DNA of 64,000 nt, taken from assembly GCA_903835075.1 (NCBI GenBank), contig CAILLM010000004.1, positions 144,850-208,849 on the forward strand, read 5' to 3'. The stretch comes from Candidatus Staskawiczbacteria bacterium (GTDB lineage: Bacteria > Patescibacteria > Paceibacteria > Paceibacterales > Staskawiczbacteraceae). The translations under genes were made by a program, and so were the position numbers. The notes beneath the pieces are model-generated. The model did not search any database. It had not been told where the DNA came from and worked only from the letters and a program-made list of their open reading frames with translations. Of this stretch, positions 34,999 to 43,374 are shown piece by piece. Within the stretch, counting starts at the first letter, position 1. The number at the start of each line of letters is the position of its first letter.

Positions 34999-36333
34999 TT
35001 AAGATGTAAAATCTTTGTAGATTGCGCGGACTGCCTCCTCGTAATCTTTTTCATTCACTCCAATGATGATGCTAATAGCGCTGGCGCCTTGATTAATCAT
35101 CCGGATATTAATTTTTGCATTTGATAGCGATTGGCACAGGCGGGCTGCAACTCCGGGAGTTTCAACCATATCATGGATTGCTACGCAAATTAGCGCCATG
35201 ACCTCAACGGTTATTAGGTCGGGTTTGCATGCGAGGCCAATCTTTTCGATGACGGACTTTCGGGATGCTTCGAAATCTTTGTTCGCAACAATCACGCTAA
35301 GAGTGTCGATACCACCAGGAACGTGCTCCACATTGATGCCATGATTTTCCATAATTTGGCAGGTCGACCTTAGAAAGCCAACCTCGTTATTCATGCCGGC
35401 TTTTTCAAGCCTAATGACCGAGAAGCCTTTCTTCCCGGCGATTCCGATTAAAGATCCCGGCACTCTCGTGTCGTTATCAATCTTGCAAGAGATGAGAGTC
35501 CCTTTGTCGTCGGGCTCGTTTGTATTCCGCACATTGATTGGAATATTGCCCATGCGAGCCGGCAAGATAGCTTCGTCGTGAAGCACTTTGGCACCCATAT
35601 AAGCAAGCTCTCGCAATTCTGGAAAGGTTAGTGCATCAATTTTGCGTGGATTCTCTACAATCCTTGGATCTGCCATCATTACTCCTGATACGTCCTTCCA
35701 ATTTTCGTAGATATCAGCGTCAATGCAGAAAGCTACTGCTGCTCCGCTAATATCAGATCCATCGCGCGGGAAGGTTATAACCCCTCCGTATCGTATGCTT
35801 GTTCCATAGAATCCGGGCACAACAATACCTTCTGCTTCGGCAAGTTTCCTTTTAAGACTAGTAGCACGCGCCCATTTTTTTGATTCGTTTAAGTCGAATA
35901 TGCCATTTCCGTCAAAGACAACAAAACTGGTAGCATCGACAAAGCGGTATCCAAGGGCCTCGGCCAAAATCTGTGCCATCCAGTATTCTCCACGGCTTGC
36001 AAGGAAGTCTTTTCTGCGATCAGCTTTTATATGCTTGAGAGACTCTATTGCTTCATTAAACCAAAGACGAAAAGCTATTTTTAAACCAAGTCCGTTTATT
36101 ATGGCCTGGTACCTGGAGATTATTGTGGCTGCCGCTTCTCTTCGTGTAGTTTCACACGGAGGATTAACCAAGGTGTAAAGTAAATCTGTTATCTTTTGAT
36201 CGGTAGGGCTGGCTATGCCAGGCGCAGAAACTACTATACAGCGGCGTTCTTTGTCTGCCCTAATTATTTCAAGAACTTTTGCAATTTGCGCAGCGTTGGC
36301 GAGGGGACCCCCTCCAAATTTGCATGTTTTCAT
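34999..36333 (-). CDS. lysC: Aspartate kinase
   Basis: 444 aa. Kinase domain begins CKFGGGPLANAAQI (usual form KFGGTSV, here GGP) with VVSAPG, SRGEYWMAQILAE and FPRDGSDISGAAVA; two ACT domains follow (about 295-444), including VRLEKAGMNNEVGFLRST and INIRMINQGASAISIIIG. Makes aspartyl phosphate for Lys/Thr/Met/DAP. No asd, dapA or other pathway gene is in the window, which is odd for a reduced genome. GC-richer and isolated; likely transferred. Confidence 0.88.
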   Translation of the reverse strand: MKTCKFGGGPLANAAQIAKVLEIIRADKERRCIVVSAPGIASPTDQKITDLLYTLVNPPCETTRREAAATIISRYQAIINGLGLKIAFRLWFNEAIESLKHIKADRRKDFLASRGEYWMAQILAEALGYRFVDATSFVVFDGNGIFDLNESKKWARATSLKRKLAEAEGIVVPGFYGTSIRYGGVITFPRDGSDISGAAVAFCIDADIYENWKDVSGVMMADPRIVENPRKIDALTFPELRELAYMGAKVLHDEAILPARMGNIPINVRNTNEPDDKGTLISCKIDNDTRVPGSLIGIAGKKGFSVIRLEKAGMNNEVGFLRSTCQIMENHGINVEHVPGGIDTLSVIVANKDFEASRKSVIEKIGLACKPDLITVEVMALICVAIHDMVETPGVAARLCQSLSNAKINIRMINQGASAISIIIGVNEKDYEEAVRAIYKDFTS

Positions 36334-36384
36334 TGGTGTATTTTTATCTGGTTGTGAAGGTTCATTTAATTAACTAGTATAAAA

Positions 36385-36413
36385 ATTTTACAACATAGAC
36401 TTGTTTTTGTAAA
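36385..36413 (-). promoter_or_regulatory. Promoter of the aspartate kinase gene
   Basis: Minus strand TTTACA (36413-36408), 17 nt, TAAAAT (36390-36385). A/C-rich leader without a Shine-Dalgarno leads to ATGAAAAC. Confidence 0.65.
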
Positions 36414-36568
36414 GGATTGCCCCCCATAATTAATTTTGGTAGAATTATAAAACATTAATCAATTAAACTGCAAGCGAATAATGTGTTCAGCGTAAATGAG
36501 GCCTAAATGTATAAGATATACCATAGCCTCATTTCCGAAGCAACCTTGTTCGCCTCGCTCACAAGGCC

Positions 36569-37108
36569 GTGGAAGAAGTAAAACAAACGCCACAAGATGT
36601 AAAAAATACTGATACTAAAGAAGAAAAACGTGTCCGGCCTTCTTGGGATGAGTATTTTTTGGGTTTACTGGAGCCATTAAGTAAAAGGGGTAGCTGTGAT
36701 AGGGGCAGTCAGTCTGCAATGATAGTAAGCCCTGGACATACAATCATTGCCACTGGTTATGCGGGCTCACCTCCAGGAATGCCTCATTGCGATGAAGTAG
36801 GTCACATGATGAATACGGTAATTCATGAAGACGGCACTCAATCTCAACACTGCGTCAGGACAATCCACGGTGAGGAAAATGCAATTTTGCAATGCGCTAA
36901 AGATGGAGTGAAAATTGAGGGCGGTACTATGTATATGCGTATGTCGCCTTGTTATAATTGTGCAATGAGAATTATTAGGGTGGGCATAAAAAGAGTGGTG
37001 TCTCAAAAAAAATATCATGCAGGTCAAAAATCAATTGATATGTTAGAGAAATGTGGCGTAAAAGTTGATATTATGGAGAATGAGGTAATGCAATATAAAA
37101 ATCAATAG
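36569..37108 (+). CDS. Deoxycytidylate (dCMP) deaminase
   Basis: 179 aa from GTG 36569. Zinc ligands in IHGEENAILQ (usually HAE) and SPCYNCAMRI; N-terminal SWDEYFLGLLEPLSKRGSCDR matches dCMP/ComEB deaminases. Produces dUMP for ThyA, encoded two genes on. Upstream lies a palindromic stretch (AAATGAGGC/GCCTCATTT at about 36497-36536 and CCTTGT/ACAAGG ending at about 36564), which may have displaced an ATG start. Confidence 0.88.
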   Translation: MEEVKQTPQDVKNTDTKEEKRVRPSWDEYFLGLLEPLSKRGSCDRGSQSAMIVSPGHTIIATGYAGSPPGMPHCDEVGHMMNTVIHEDGTQSQHCVRTIHGEENAILQCAKDGVKIEGGTMYMRMSPCYNCAMRIIRVGIKRVVSQKKYHAGQKSIDMLEKCGVKVDIMENEVMQYKNQ

Positions 37109-37109
37109 C

Positions 37110-37742
37110 ATGAATAAAGATGACGAGCAAATTTTAGTGGTAAAAGCTGATATTATATTTGCGAAAGGTAAATGGCAAGGATTACGGGTTGATAATTTGG
37201 ATTATTATGTTGATTTGATAAAAAATAATTGTGAATTTAAGAGAAGGGGAGATATGGAAAATGATTCTTCTTGGCAACAAATAATTCCTTATATTATTTT
37301 TTCCGCCGAAGGTAAATTTTTTCTTTATAATTATTTAAAACAAGCCGGTGAGCAAAGATTAAGAAATGATTATATTATTGGAGTGGGTGGTCATATAAAT
37401 GAAGATGATGTGGGGGATGGAGCCGCCTTCGCCGAAGGCTCCGGCGAGCCGAAGAAAGATGTGTTGGAAGCCGGGCGCGACAGAGAGTGGGATGAAGAGG
37501 TTAGTTTTAATGGAAATTTAGATAAAAAATTAGTTGGCATTTTAAATGATGACAGGCGGCCCGTTGAAGCAGTACATTTAGGATTAGTTTATTTATTTAA
37601 AGGCGACAGCCCAGACATTTCAGTAAAAGAAACTGACAAAATGAAAGGTGAAATGTTTACCTTAAAAGAATTAGGAGAAAAAGTTGTCGGCACCGAAGGT
37701 TGGGCTCCAATAATTTACGAAGAATATTTAAGCAAATTATAA
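37110..37742 (+). CDS. Nudix-type hydrolase with an inserted loop
   Basis: 210 aa. IIPYIIFSAEGKFFLYNYL, GVGGHINEDD and AGRDREWDEEVSF give a Nudix box. Between the Gly-rich start and the REWDEE helix lies an extra run (AFAEGSGEPKKD) encoded by a palindromic repeat at 37420-37453. If the loop is tolerated the enzyme could hydrolyse a nucleotide (dUTP/dCTP-type role would fit this dTMP operon), which is inference. Starts 1 nt after the deaminase stop. Confidence 0.7.
   Translation: MNKDDEQILVVKADIIFAKGKWQGLRVDNLDYYVDLIKNNCEFKRRGDMENDSSWQQIIPYIIFSAEGKFFLYNYLKQAGEQRLRNDYIIGVGGHINEDDVGDGAAFAEGSGEPKKDVLEAGRDREWDEEVSFNGNLDKKLVGILNDDRRPVEAVHLGLVYLFKGDSPDISVKETDKMKGEMFTLKELGEKVVGTEGWAPIIYEEYLSKL
37420..37453. 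repeat. In-gene palindromic repeat, AEGSG class
   Basis: GCCTTCGCCGAAGGC core within the Nudix gene, in frame; encodes AEGSGE. Same class as 56915-56943. Confidence 0.75.
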
Positions 37743-37745
37743 GAT

Positions 37746-38453
37746 ATGGCAAAAAAAGGAAAATTTTTTGTATTTGAGGGAATAGACGGGTGTGGAAAAT
37801 CAACGCAAACAAAGTTGCTTGCAGATTTTTTTATAAAAAAAGGATATAAAGTAGAAAAAATTGATTTTCCTCAGCACGGCGAAAAAGCTTCGGGCTTGGT
37901 AGACGAATATTTAACCGGAAAATATGGGGAGGCAAAAGATGTTGGGCCATATGTAGCCTCAATTTTCTATGCTTGCGACAGGTATGATGCTAGTTTTAAA
38001 ATTAGAAAATGGTTAGACGAAGGCAAAATTGTAATTTCAGATAGATATTTGGTTTCTAACATTGGCCACCAAGGCGGAAAAATAAACAACAAATTAGCTT
38101 GGAAAAAATATATTAATTGGTTGTATGATTTAGAATATAAATTGTTTAAAATTCCAAAACCAGATTACACTTTTATTTTAAAAACATCACCTGAATTTTC
38201 TTTGAAAATGGCAAACAAAATAACAGACAAAACAAAGCAAGCCAGAAGAAAAGCATATTTGGGAAGTTCTAAAAAACAAGACATCCACGAGAAAGATAAA
38301 AATCATTTAAAAAATGCTTTAAATTCATATTTAATGGCTGCAAAAGAGTTTCCAAGAGATTTTAAAGTAATAGAATGTTTGGATAAAAATGAATTGCTAC
38401 CACCCGAAACAATAAATCAAAAAATAATTAAAGAGGTTTCTAAAAAGATATGA
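37746..38453 (+). CDS. tmk: Thymidylate kinase
   Basis: 235 aa. P-loop FEGIDGCGKSTQTKLL, DR-type motif ISDRYLVSNIGHQGG, and a LID-like KTKQARRKAYLGSSKK. Phosphorylates dTMP to dTDP. Four-nt overlap with thyA. The lid region and a longer C-terminus make it a little larger than the usual 210 aa. Confidence 0.9.
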   Translation: MAKKGKFFVFEGIDGCGKSTQTKLLADFFIKKGYKVEKIDFPQHGEKASGLVDEYLTGKYGEAKDVGPYVASIFYACDRYDASFKIRKWLDEGKIVISDRYLVSNIGHQGGKINNKLAWKKYINWLYDLEYKLFKIPKPDYTFILKTSPEFSLKMANKITDKTKQARRKAYLGSSKKQDIHEKDKNHLKNALNSYLMAAKEFPRDFKVIECLDKNELLPPETINQKIIKEVSKKI

Positions 38454-39274
38454 AACAGTATTTAGATTTATTAAAAAAAATAATGGATGAGGGCACGGAC
38501 AGACCCGACAGAACAGGTGTTGGTTCGCGTGCAATCTTTGGGCAACAAATGAGGTTTGATATGAAAGATGGGTTTCCCGCAATGACAACAAAAAAGTTGG
38601 CTTTTGAAACAATGAAAGCAGAGTTATTGTGGTTTTTATCGGGTAGTTCAGACAATAAAATTTTACAACAAATGGGTTGCCACATTTGGGATGGCAATGC
38701 TGAGGCCGATTATTGGAAGCCAAAAGCAAAATTTGAGGGGGATTTGGGCAGAGTTTATGGTGTACAATGGAGAAGCTGGAAATCGCCATACACCGACGTG
38801 CCAATAGACCAGATTACAAACGCCATAGAACAATTAAAGAAAAACCCACAAGACCGCAGAATTATTGTAACAGCTTGGAATCCGGCAGAATTAGATATGA
38901 TGGCCTTGCCACCATGTCATATGTTTTTTCACTTTTTTTCAGTAAACGGAAAACTATCTTTGTTGATGTATCAGCGTAGTTGTGATACATTTTTGGGCGT
39001 GCCATTTAACATTGCTTCTTATTCTTTACTTTTACATATGGTGGCTCAAGTTACGGGATTGGAGCCTTGGGAATTTGTGCACATTTTGGGTGACACTCAC
39101 ATTTATTTAAATCATTTTGAACAAGTAAAAGAGCAAATTGCCCGTGAACCATATTCCTTGCCAAAAATTTGGTTAAACCCAGAGATTAAAAACATTTTTG
39201 ATTTTAAAATGGAAGACATTAAATTAATAGATTATAAATATCATCCAACAATTAAAGCCCCAATGGCTGTGTAA
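38450..39274 (+). CDS. thyA: Thymidylate synthase
   Basis: 274 aa, close to E. coli ThyA. RTGVGSRAIFGQQMRF, FLSGSSDN, catalytic Cys in LPPCHMFFHF, QRSCDTFLGVPFNIASY, HILGDTHIYLNH. Methylates dUMP with methylene-tetrahydrofolate, generating dihydrofolate that the next gene's product reduces. Confidence 0.97.
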   Translation: MKQYLDLLKKIMDEGTDRPDRTGVGSRAIFGQQMRFDMKDGFPAMTTKKLAFETMKAELLWFLSGSSDNKILQQMGCHIWDGNAEADYWKPKAKFEGDLGRVYGVQWRSWKSPYTDVPIDQITNAIEQLKKNPQDRRIIVTAWNPAELDMMALPPCHMFFHFFSVNGKLSLLMYQRSCDTFLGVPFNIASYSLLLHMVAQVTGLEPWEFVHILGDTHIYLNHFEQVKEQIAREPYSLPKIWLNPEIKNIFDFKMEDIKLIDYKYHPTIKAPMAV

Positions 39275-39277
39275 AAT

Positions 39278-39826
39278 ATGATAATTTCAATGATAGCGGC
39301 CGTGGCCGAAAACCGCGTAATAGGAAATAAAAATACAATACCGTGGAATTTTCCGCCATACAAAATGGCTGCTGATTTTAAATATTTTAAAGAAACAACT
39401 TTTGGCAAAACAATTGTAATGGGTTTAAATACTTTTAATTCAATTGGGGGCAAGCCCTTGCCTGGTAGAAAACACATAATTCTAAATAACGATTTAAATT
39501 ATGTTGCGCCAGAAGATTGTGTTATAGCTCATTCAATTGAAGAAGTTTTAGAATTAGGAAAAGACCTGACTGCGCAGGCAGGCGTGGACGAGTTAATGAT
39601 TTGTGGAGGGGCTTCGGTTTATAAACAATTTTTACCATTATCGCGAAAGCTTTATTTGACTTATGTGCATGTAAGTCCCGAGGGTGACACTTATTTCCCG
39701 GAAGTTAATTTGGCCGAATGGAAAGAGATGAGTAGGGAAGACTTTAAAGCCGACGACCCTTCGACAGACTCAGGGCAGGTAAATAATTCATTTGATTATT
39801 CATTTGTAATATTAGAAAGAATATGA
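39278..39826 (+). CDS. folA: Dihydrofolate reductase
   Basis: 182 aa. MIAAVAENRVIGNKNTIPWN, GLNTFNSIGGKPLPGRKHI, ELMICGGASVYKQFLP, and C-terminal SFDYSFVILERI. Two palindromic-repeat peptides interrupt it: LTAQAGVD at about 39562-39588 and DDPSTDSGQVNN at 39757-39779, both in surface-loop positions. Confidence 0.95.
   Translation: MIISMIAAVAENRVIGNKNTIPWNFPPYKMAADFKYFKETTFGKTIVMGLNTFNSIGGKPLPGRKHIILNNDLNYVAPEDCVIAHSIEEVLELGKDLTAQAGVDELMICGGASVYKQFLPLSRKLYLTYVHVSPEGDTYFPEVNLAEWKEMSREDFKADDPSTDSGQVNNSFDYSFVILERI
39565..39584. repeat. In-gene palindromic repeat, PAQAG class (degenerate)
   Basis: CCTGACTGCGCAGGCAGG inside folA, encoding LTAQAGV. Confidence 0.55.
39757..39779. repeat. In-gene palindromic repeat, STGSG class
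   Basis: CCCTTCGACAGACTCAGGG plus CAGG in folA; encodes PSTDSGQ. Confidence 0.8.
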
Positions 39827-40065
39827 TTACGCTAGATCAAATTTCGCAAATAGGAATTGCTATCTTGGGATTGTCAGCTACATTTTTAGTTGCAAGAAAA
39901 AACAAATGGGGCTTTGTTTTGGGCTTGGCTTCTGAACCATTTTGGATTCTAACTGCTTATTATAACCATCAGTGGGGCATTCAACTGTTGAATGTTGTTT
40001 ATGTGTGCACTTGGTCTTATGGTATTTATGTATGGTTTTTTAAAGACAAAAAATATGATAAATAA
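39823..40065 (+). CDS. Small membrane protein (PnuC-like fragment length)
   Basis: 80 aa with three hydrophobic segments (IAILGLSATFLVA, WGFVLGLASEPFWILTAYY, LLNVVYVCTWSYGIYVWF). The aromatic GLASEPFWILTAYYNHQWGIQLLN and YGIYVW resemble part of nicotinamide riboside transporter PnuC, but the protein is only a third as long. Overlaps folA by 4 nt and the next gene by 11 nt, so a member of the operon. Confidence 0.65.
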   Translation: MITLDQISQIGIAILGLSATFLVARKNKWGFVLGLASEPFWILTAYYNHQWGIQLLNVVYVCTWSYGIYVWFFKDKKYDK

Positions 40066-40834
40066 AGAATACGAAGATATAATAAAAGCAGCGGTGGCAG
40101 GGGGCGAAGTTTTGGAAAAATACTTTGGGGAAATTTTAGATATAACTGTAAAATCTAGGCCCTCCGATGTGCGAACCCAGGCTGATTTGGGTTCTGAAAA
40201 AGCTATTTTGGAAATTTTGTCTGAGAAATTTCCTACTTATAATATTTTTGCAGAAGAATCTGGCGAGAATAATAAAAATTCAGAATATACTTTTGTTATA
40301 GACCCCTTAGACGGAACAAATAATTTTGTTTTGGGAATTCCTTATTTTTCAGTTGGGATTGGACTGATAAAAGAAGACAAAATTATTTTTGGCGTTGTTT
40401 ATAATCCTATATTGAAAAATTTATATGTTGCACAAGAGGGTAGAGGCGCGTTCCTAAATGACAAAAAAATATGCGTTAATACAGAAGCGTCTATGGAAAA
40501 TTCTAGTGTTTCTTTGGTGGTGGAATATGGAGACTTAATTAAATTACAAGAAAGATTGACAGAGACATTAAATCGAATGGGAGTTAAAAGGTGTTTAACT
40601 AATTGGTCTTGCTTGTTGGATTTTTGTCTTTTAGCTTCGGGGAAAATAGAGGCAATAGTTTTCCACGACTGCCCTTTGCATGATTTTGTTCCAGGAAAAT
40701 TAATTGCCAAAGAAGCCGGGGCGATGATTACTGACTTTAATGGTAATATGGAAAAAGATGAAAAGAGTAATACTTTTCTGACAACAAACGGAACAAAAAT
40801 TCATAAAGAATTATTGGAAATTTTGAAGAAATAG
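40055..40834 (+). CDS. Inositol monophosphatase family protein
   Basis: 259 aa from ATG 40055; a longer frame at 39992 lies inside the upstream gene. Metal motif EESGE, IDPLDGTNNFV (DPLDGT), and C-terminal HDFVPGKLIAKEAGAMITD, where WD is usual. Li-sensitive phosphatase fold; substrate may be inositol phosphate, 3'-phosphoadenosine phosphate or fructose bisphosphate. Confidence 0.88.
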   Translation: MINKEYEDIIKAAVAGGEVLEKYFGEILDITVKSRPSDVRTQADLGSEKAILEILSEKFPTYNIFAEESGENNKNSEYTFVIDPLDGTNNFVLGIPYFSVGIGLIKEDKIIFGVVYNPILKNLYVAQEGRGAFLNDKKICVNTEASMENSSVSLVVEYGDLIKLQERLTETLNRMGVKRCLTNWSCLLDFCLLASGKIEAIVFHDCPLHDFVPGKLIAKEAGAMITDFNGNMEKDEKSNTFLTTNGTKIHKELLEILKK

Positions 40835-40850
40835 ATTAATATAAAATATT

Positions 40851-42326
40851 ATGGCATATAAACCAACAATAGGGCTCGAGATTCATGTCGAGCTAAAAAC
40901 TAATTCTAAGATGTTTTGCGGGTGTAAAAATGACCCCGATGAAAAAAGGCCAAATTATAATATTTGTCCTGTTTGCACAGCACAACCAGGAACCTTGCCC
41001 GTTGCTAACGAAGAAGCAATTAAAAAGGTTATAAAAACTGGGCTGGCTTTAAATTGTAAAATTGCTGAAGATTCTAAATTTGATAGAAAAAATTATTTTT
41101 ATCCAGATTTGCCAAAAGGTTACCAGATTTCACAGTATGATCAACCTTTGTGCGAGGGTGGCCACTTAAATATTGGCGGAAGCCCTTCGACAGGCTCAGG
41201 ACGCAGAAAAATTAGAATAACTAGGATTCACTTAGAGGAAGATACCGGAAGCTTAGTACATCCAGAAGGCGCGGATTACTCTTTAGTTAACTTAAATAGA
41301 GCAGGGGTGCCATTAATGGAGCTTGTAACCGAGCCCGACATAACTTCGGGTAGAGAAGCGCGCGAATTTGCGGAAGAGTTGCAGAGGATTTTTAGATATT
41401 TAGGCGTTTCTGATGCTGATATGGAAAAGGGGCAAATGAGAGTTGAGCTTAACATAAGCATAAGTAAAGGGAAAACATTTGGTACAAAAGTTGAAATTAA
41501 AAATTTGAATTCTTTTAAGGTGGTTGAGAAAGCTGCAGATTTTGAAATTAAAAGACAGGAAGAAGTTTTAGAGTCTGGCGAAAAAGTTGTTCAGGAAACA
41601 CGAGGCTGGCACGACAAAAAAGAAATTACATTCTCACAAAGAGAAAAAGAAGAGGCTCATGACTATAGATATTTTCCAGAACCAGACTTGCCACCAATGC
41701 ATTTTGATAAGGATTATGTAAGAGGGGTGCAATCAACAATGCCCGAATTGCCACAAGAAAAAAGAGAAAGATTTAAAAAAGAATTTAAGATAGATGAAAG
41801 TTCAATAGAATTTTTTGTTACTAATAAAGAGCTAAGTGAATATTACGAAAAAGTAATTTCGGAATTTAAAGAATGGCTAAGCGTAGACAAAATTAAAGAT
41901 AGCGATAAGTTGTATAAGTTAGTAGCTAATTATTTAATTTCTGATGTGCAGGGATTATTGGGTGGTAAAATTTTTGTAGAGAGTGAGTTTAAGATTACTG
42001 CTGAAAACTTTGCAGAGTTTGTAAAGATGATTTATAAAGACGAAATATCTAGCAAGGTTGCAAAAATGGTTGTATTGGAAATGTTTAATACTGGCGGAGA
42101 CCCTTCAGACATTGTAGATCAAAATAATTGGCGACAAATGTCTGATGATGATGGTTTAGAAAAAATTATTAAAGATATTATAGATAAAAATCCAAAGGCG
42201 GTAGGAGACTATAAGGCGGGCAAACAAAATTCTCTACAGTTTATGGCAGGTCAAGTAATGAAAGAGACTAGGGGCACAGCTAAGCCAGAGAAAGTATTGG
42301 AGATATTAAAAAAACTACTGAGTTAA
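40851..42326 (+). CDS. gatB: Aspartyl/glutamyl-tRNA amidotransferase subunit B
   Basis: 491 aa. TIGLEIHVELKTNSKMFCGC, CPVCTAQPGTLPV, YFYPDLPKGYQISQYDQPL, EEDTGS, NRAGVPLMELVTEPD, and C-terminal YqeY-like GQVMKETRGTAKPE. Transamidates misacylated Asp/Glu tRNAs with GatA and GatC (not in window). A palindromic repeat at 41182-41202 adds SPSTGSGRRK before a conserved strand. Confidence 0.96.
   Translation: MAYKPTIGLEIHVELKTNSKMFCGCKNDPDEKRPNYNICPVCTAQPGTLPVANEEAIKKVIKTGLALNCKIAEDSKFDRKNYFYPDLPKGYQISQYDQPLCEGGHLNIGGSPSTGSGRRKIRITRIHLEEDTGSLVHPEGADYSLVNLNRAGVPLMELVTEPDITSGREAREFAEELQRIFRYLGVSDADMEKGQMRVELNISISKGKTFGTKVEIKNLNSFKVVEKAADFEIKRQEEVLESGEKVVQETRGWHDKKEITFSQREKEEAHDYRYFPEPDLPPMHFDKDYVRGVQSTMPELPQEKRERFKKEFKIDESSIEFFVTNKELSEYYEKVISEFKEWLSVDKIKDSDKLYKLVANYLISDVQGLLGGKIFVESEFKITAENFAEFVKMIYKDEISSKVAKMVVLEMFNTGGDPSDIVDQNNWRQMSDDDGLEKIIKDIIDKNPKAVGDYKAGKQNSLQFMAGQVMKETRGTAKPEKVLEILKKLLS
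41182..41202. repeat. In-gene palindromic repeat, STGSG class
   Basis: GCCCTTCGACAGGCTCAGGAC in gatB; encodes SPSTGSG. Confidence 0.8.
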
Positions 42327-42340
42327 TCAGTAGTTTTTTA
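42311..42340. terminator. Bidirectional terminator shared by gatB and miaA
   Basis: AAACTACTG - AGTTAAT - CAGTAGTTT with A/T tracts. Both stop codons, adjacent at 42326/42327, lie inside it. Confidence 0.9.
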
Positions 42341-43235
42341 TTAATTTTTCTGCTTCTTTATAATTTTTAATCCAGTTAATTTTTTTATCTCTTTTGAACC
42401 AAGTTATTTGACGTTTGGCATAATGTTCAGATTCGATTTGTATTTTTTCTATCATTTCTTGTTTGGTAATTTTGTCCTGTAGATATTGTGCGACAAAGCG
42501 ATACTCTAATCCAAATTCTTCAAGTCGTTTCCAAGAAACGCCATTTTTACCGTGCCTGCCGGCAGGCAGGTGAAGTTTTTTTACTTCATTAATCATGGCA
42601 TTATTTTTTAGCCTTTTTATGAGGCGTTTATGAATTAGGTTTTTTAGCTCTTCGGGGGACTTGGTGACACCAATCTGTAGGGTAATAAAACTCGATTCTT
42701 TTGAACCAAGTGTTGGCACGGGCTTGCCCAGCTTAAGGATAACCTCTAGTGCCCTTACAACGCGTCGGGGGTTATTTGGGTCTATATTACCGGCCCGTAC
42801 AGGATCAAGCTTTTTGAGCTGTTTTACGAGCTCTGGGAGGGACTTTTTGCTCAATTTCTCTCTAAGGGCCCAGTCGGGCTTAACTTCGGGGATAACAATT
42901 CCATTAACTATAGATTGAATATAAAAGCCAGTGCCTCCAACTAGGATCGGCAATTTATTGCGTTTTTGAATATCTTTTATGGCTTTTAGTGCCAGTCTTT
43001 GATATTGTACTACCGAAAATCTATTTTTAGGATTTGCAACATCTAGTAAATGGTGAGGAATGCCAGCCATTTCTTTTTTTGTAACTTTGCCAGAGCCAAT
43101 GTCCATTCCTTTGTAAATTTGTCTTGAATCAGCTGAAACAATTTCGCCATTGAATTTTTTGGCCAATTTAATAGACAAATCGGTTTTTCCCGAAGCCGTT
43201 GGCCCTAAAATTACTAAAAGTTTATTTTGTATCAT
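42327..43235 (-). CDS. miaA: tRNA dimethylallyltransferase
   Basis: 302 aa. P-loop LGPTASGKTDL, ADSRQIYKGMDIGSGK, HHLLDV, VGGTGFYIQSI, NNPRRVVRALE and C-terminal YAKRQITWFKRD. Adds isopentenyl to A37; MiaB, encoded upstream on the same strand, then methylthiolates it. A palindromic repeat at 42554-42571 inserts LPAGRHG after VKKLH. Confidence 0.96.
   Translation of the reverse strand: MIQNKLLVILGPTASGKTDLSIKLAKKFNGEIVSADSRQIYKGMDIGSGKVTKKEMAGIPHHLLDVANPKNRFSVVQYQRLALKAIKDIQKRNKLPILVGGTGFYIQSIVNGIVIPEVKPDWALREKLSKKSLPELVKQLKKLDPVRAGNIDPNNPRRVVRALEVILKLGKPVPTLGSKESSFITLQIGVTKSPEELKNLIHKRLIKRLKNNAMINEVKKLHLPAGRHGKNGVSWKRLEEFGLEYRFVAQYLQDKITKQEMIEKIQIESEHYAKRQITWFKRDKKINWIKNYKEAEKLIKNY
42554..42571. 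repeat. In-gene palindromic repeat, PAGR class
   Basis: GCCTGCCGGCAGGCAGG in miaA (minus-strand product LPAGRHG). Confidence 0.75.
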
Positions 43236-43248
43236 AACTTTCGCTCGG

Positions 43249-43374
43249 CAGTGAATTCTCCGCTAGCGTTCGTTGCGCCAGCGCGCAACTCACTCAGGCT
43301 TCGGCAATTTTTCGCCTTCGGCGAATCTTGCAAAATTGCCTGCAGGGTACGCTACGAATTCACTGCCTCGCTAC
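43249..43374. repeat. MITE-like nested palindromic element between miaA and miaB
   Basis: Outer arms GGCAGTGAATTC and GAATTCACTGCC, then AGCGT/ACGCT, then GGCAATTTT/AAAATTGCC around a tight TTCGCC-TTCG-GGCGAA-type hairpin. About 125 bp, no coding capacity of its own. It ends within the last codons of miaB and just before the miaA ATG, so it separates the pair and may act as a terminator. Confidence 0.7.
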
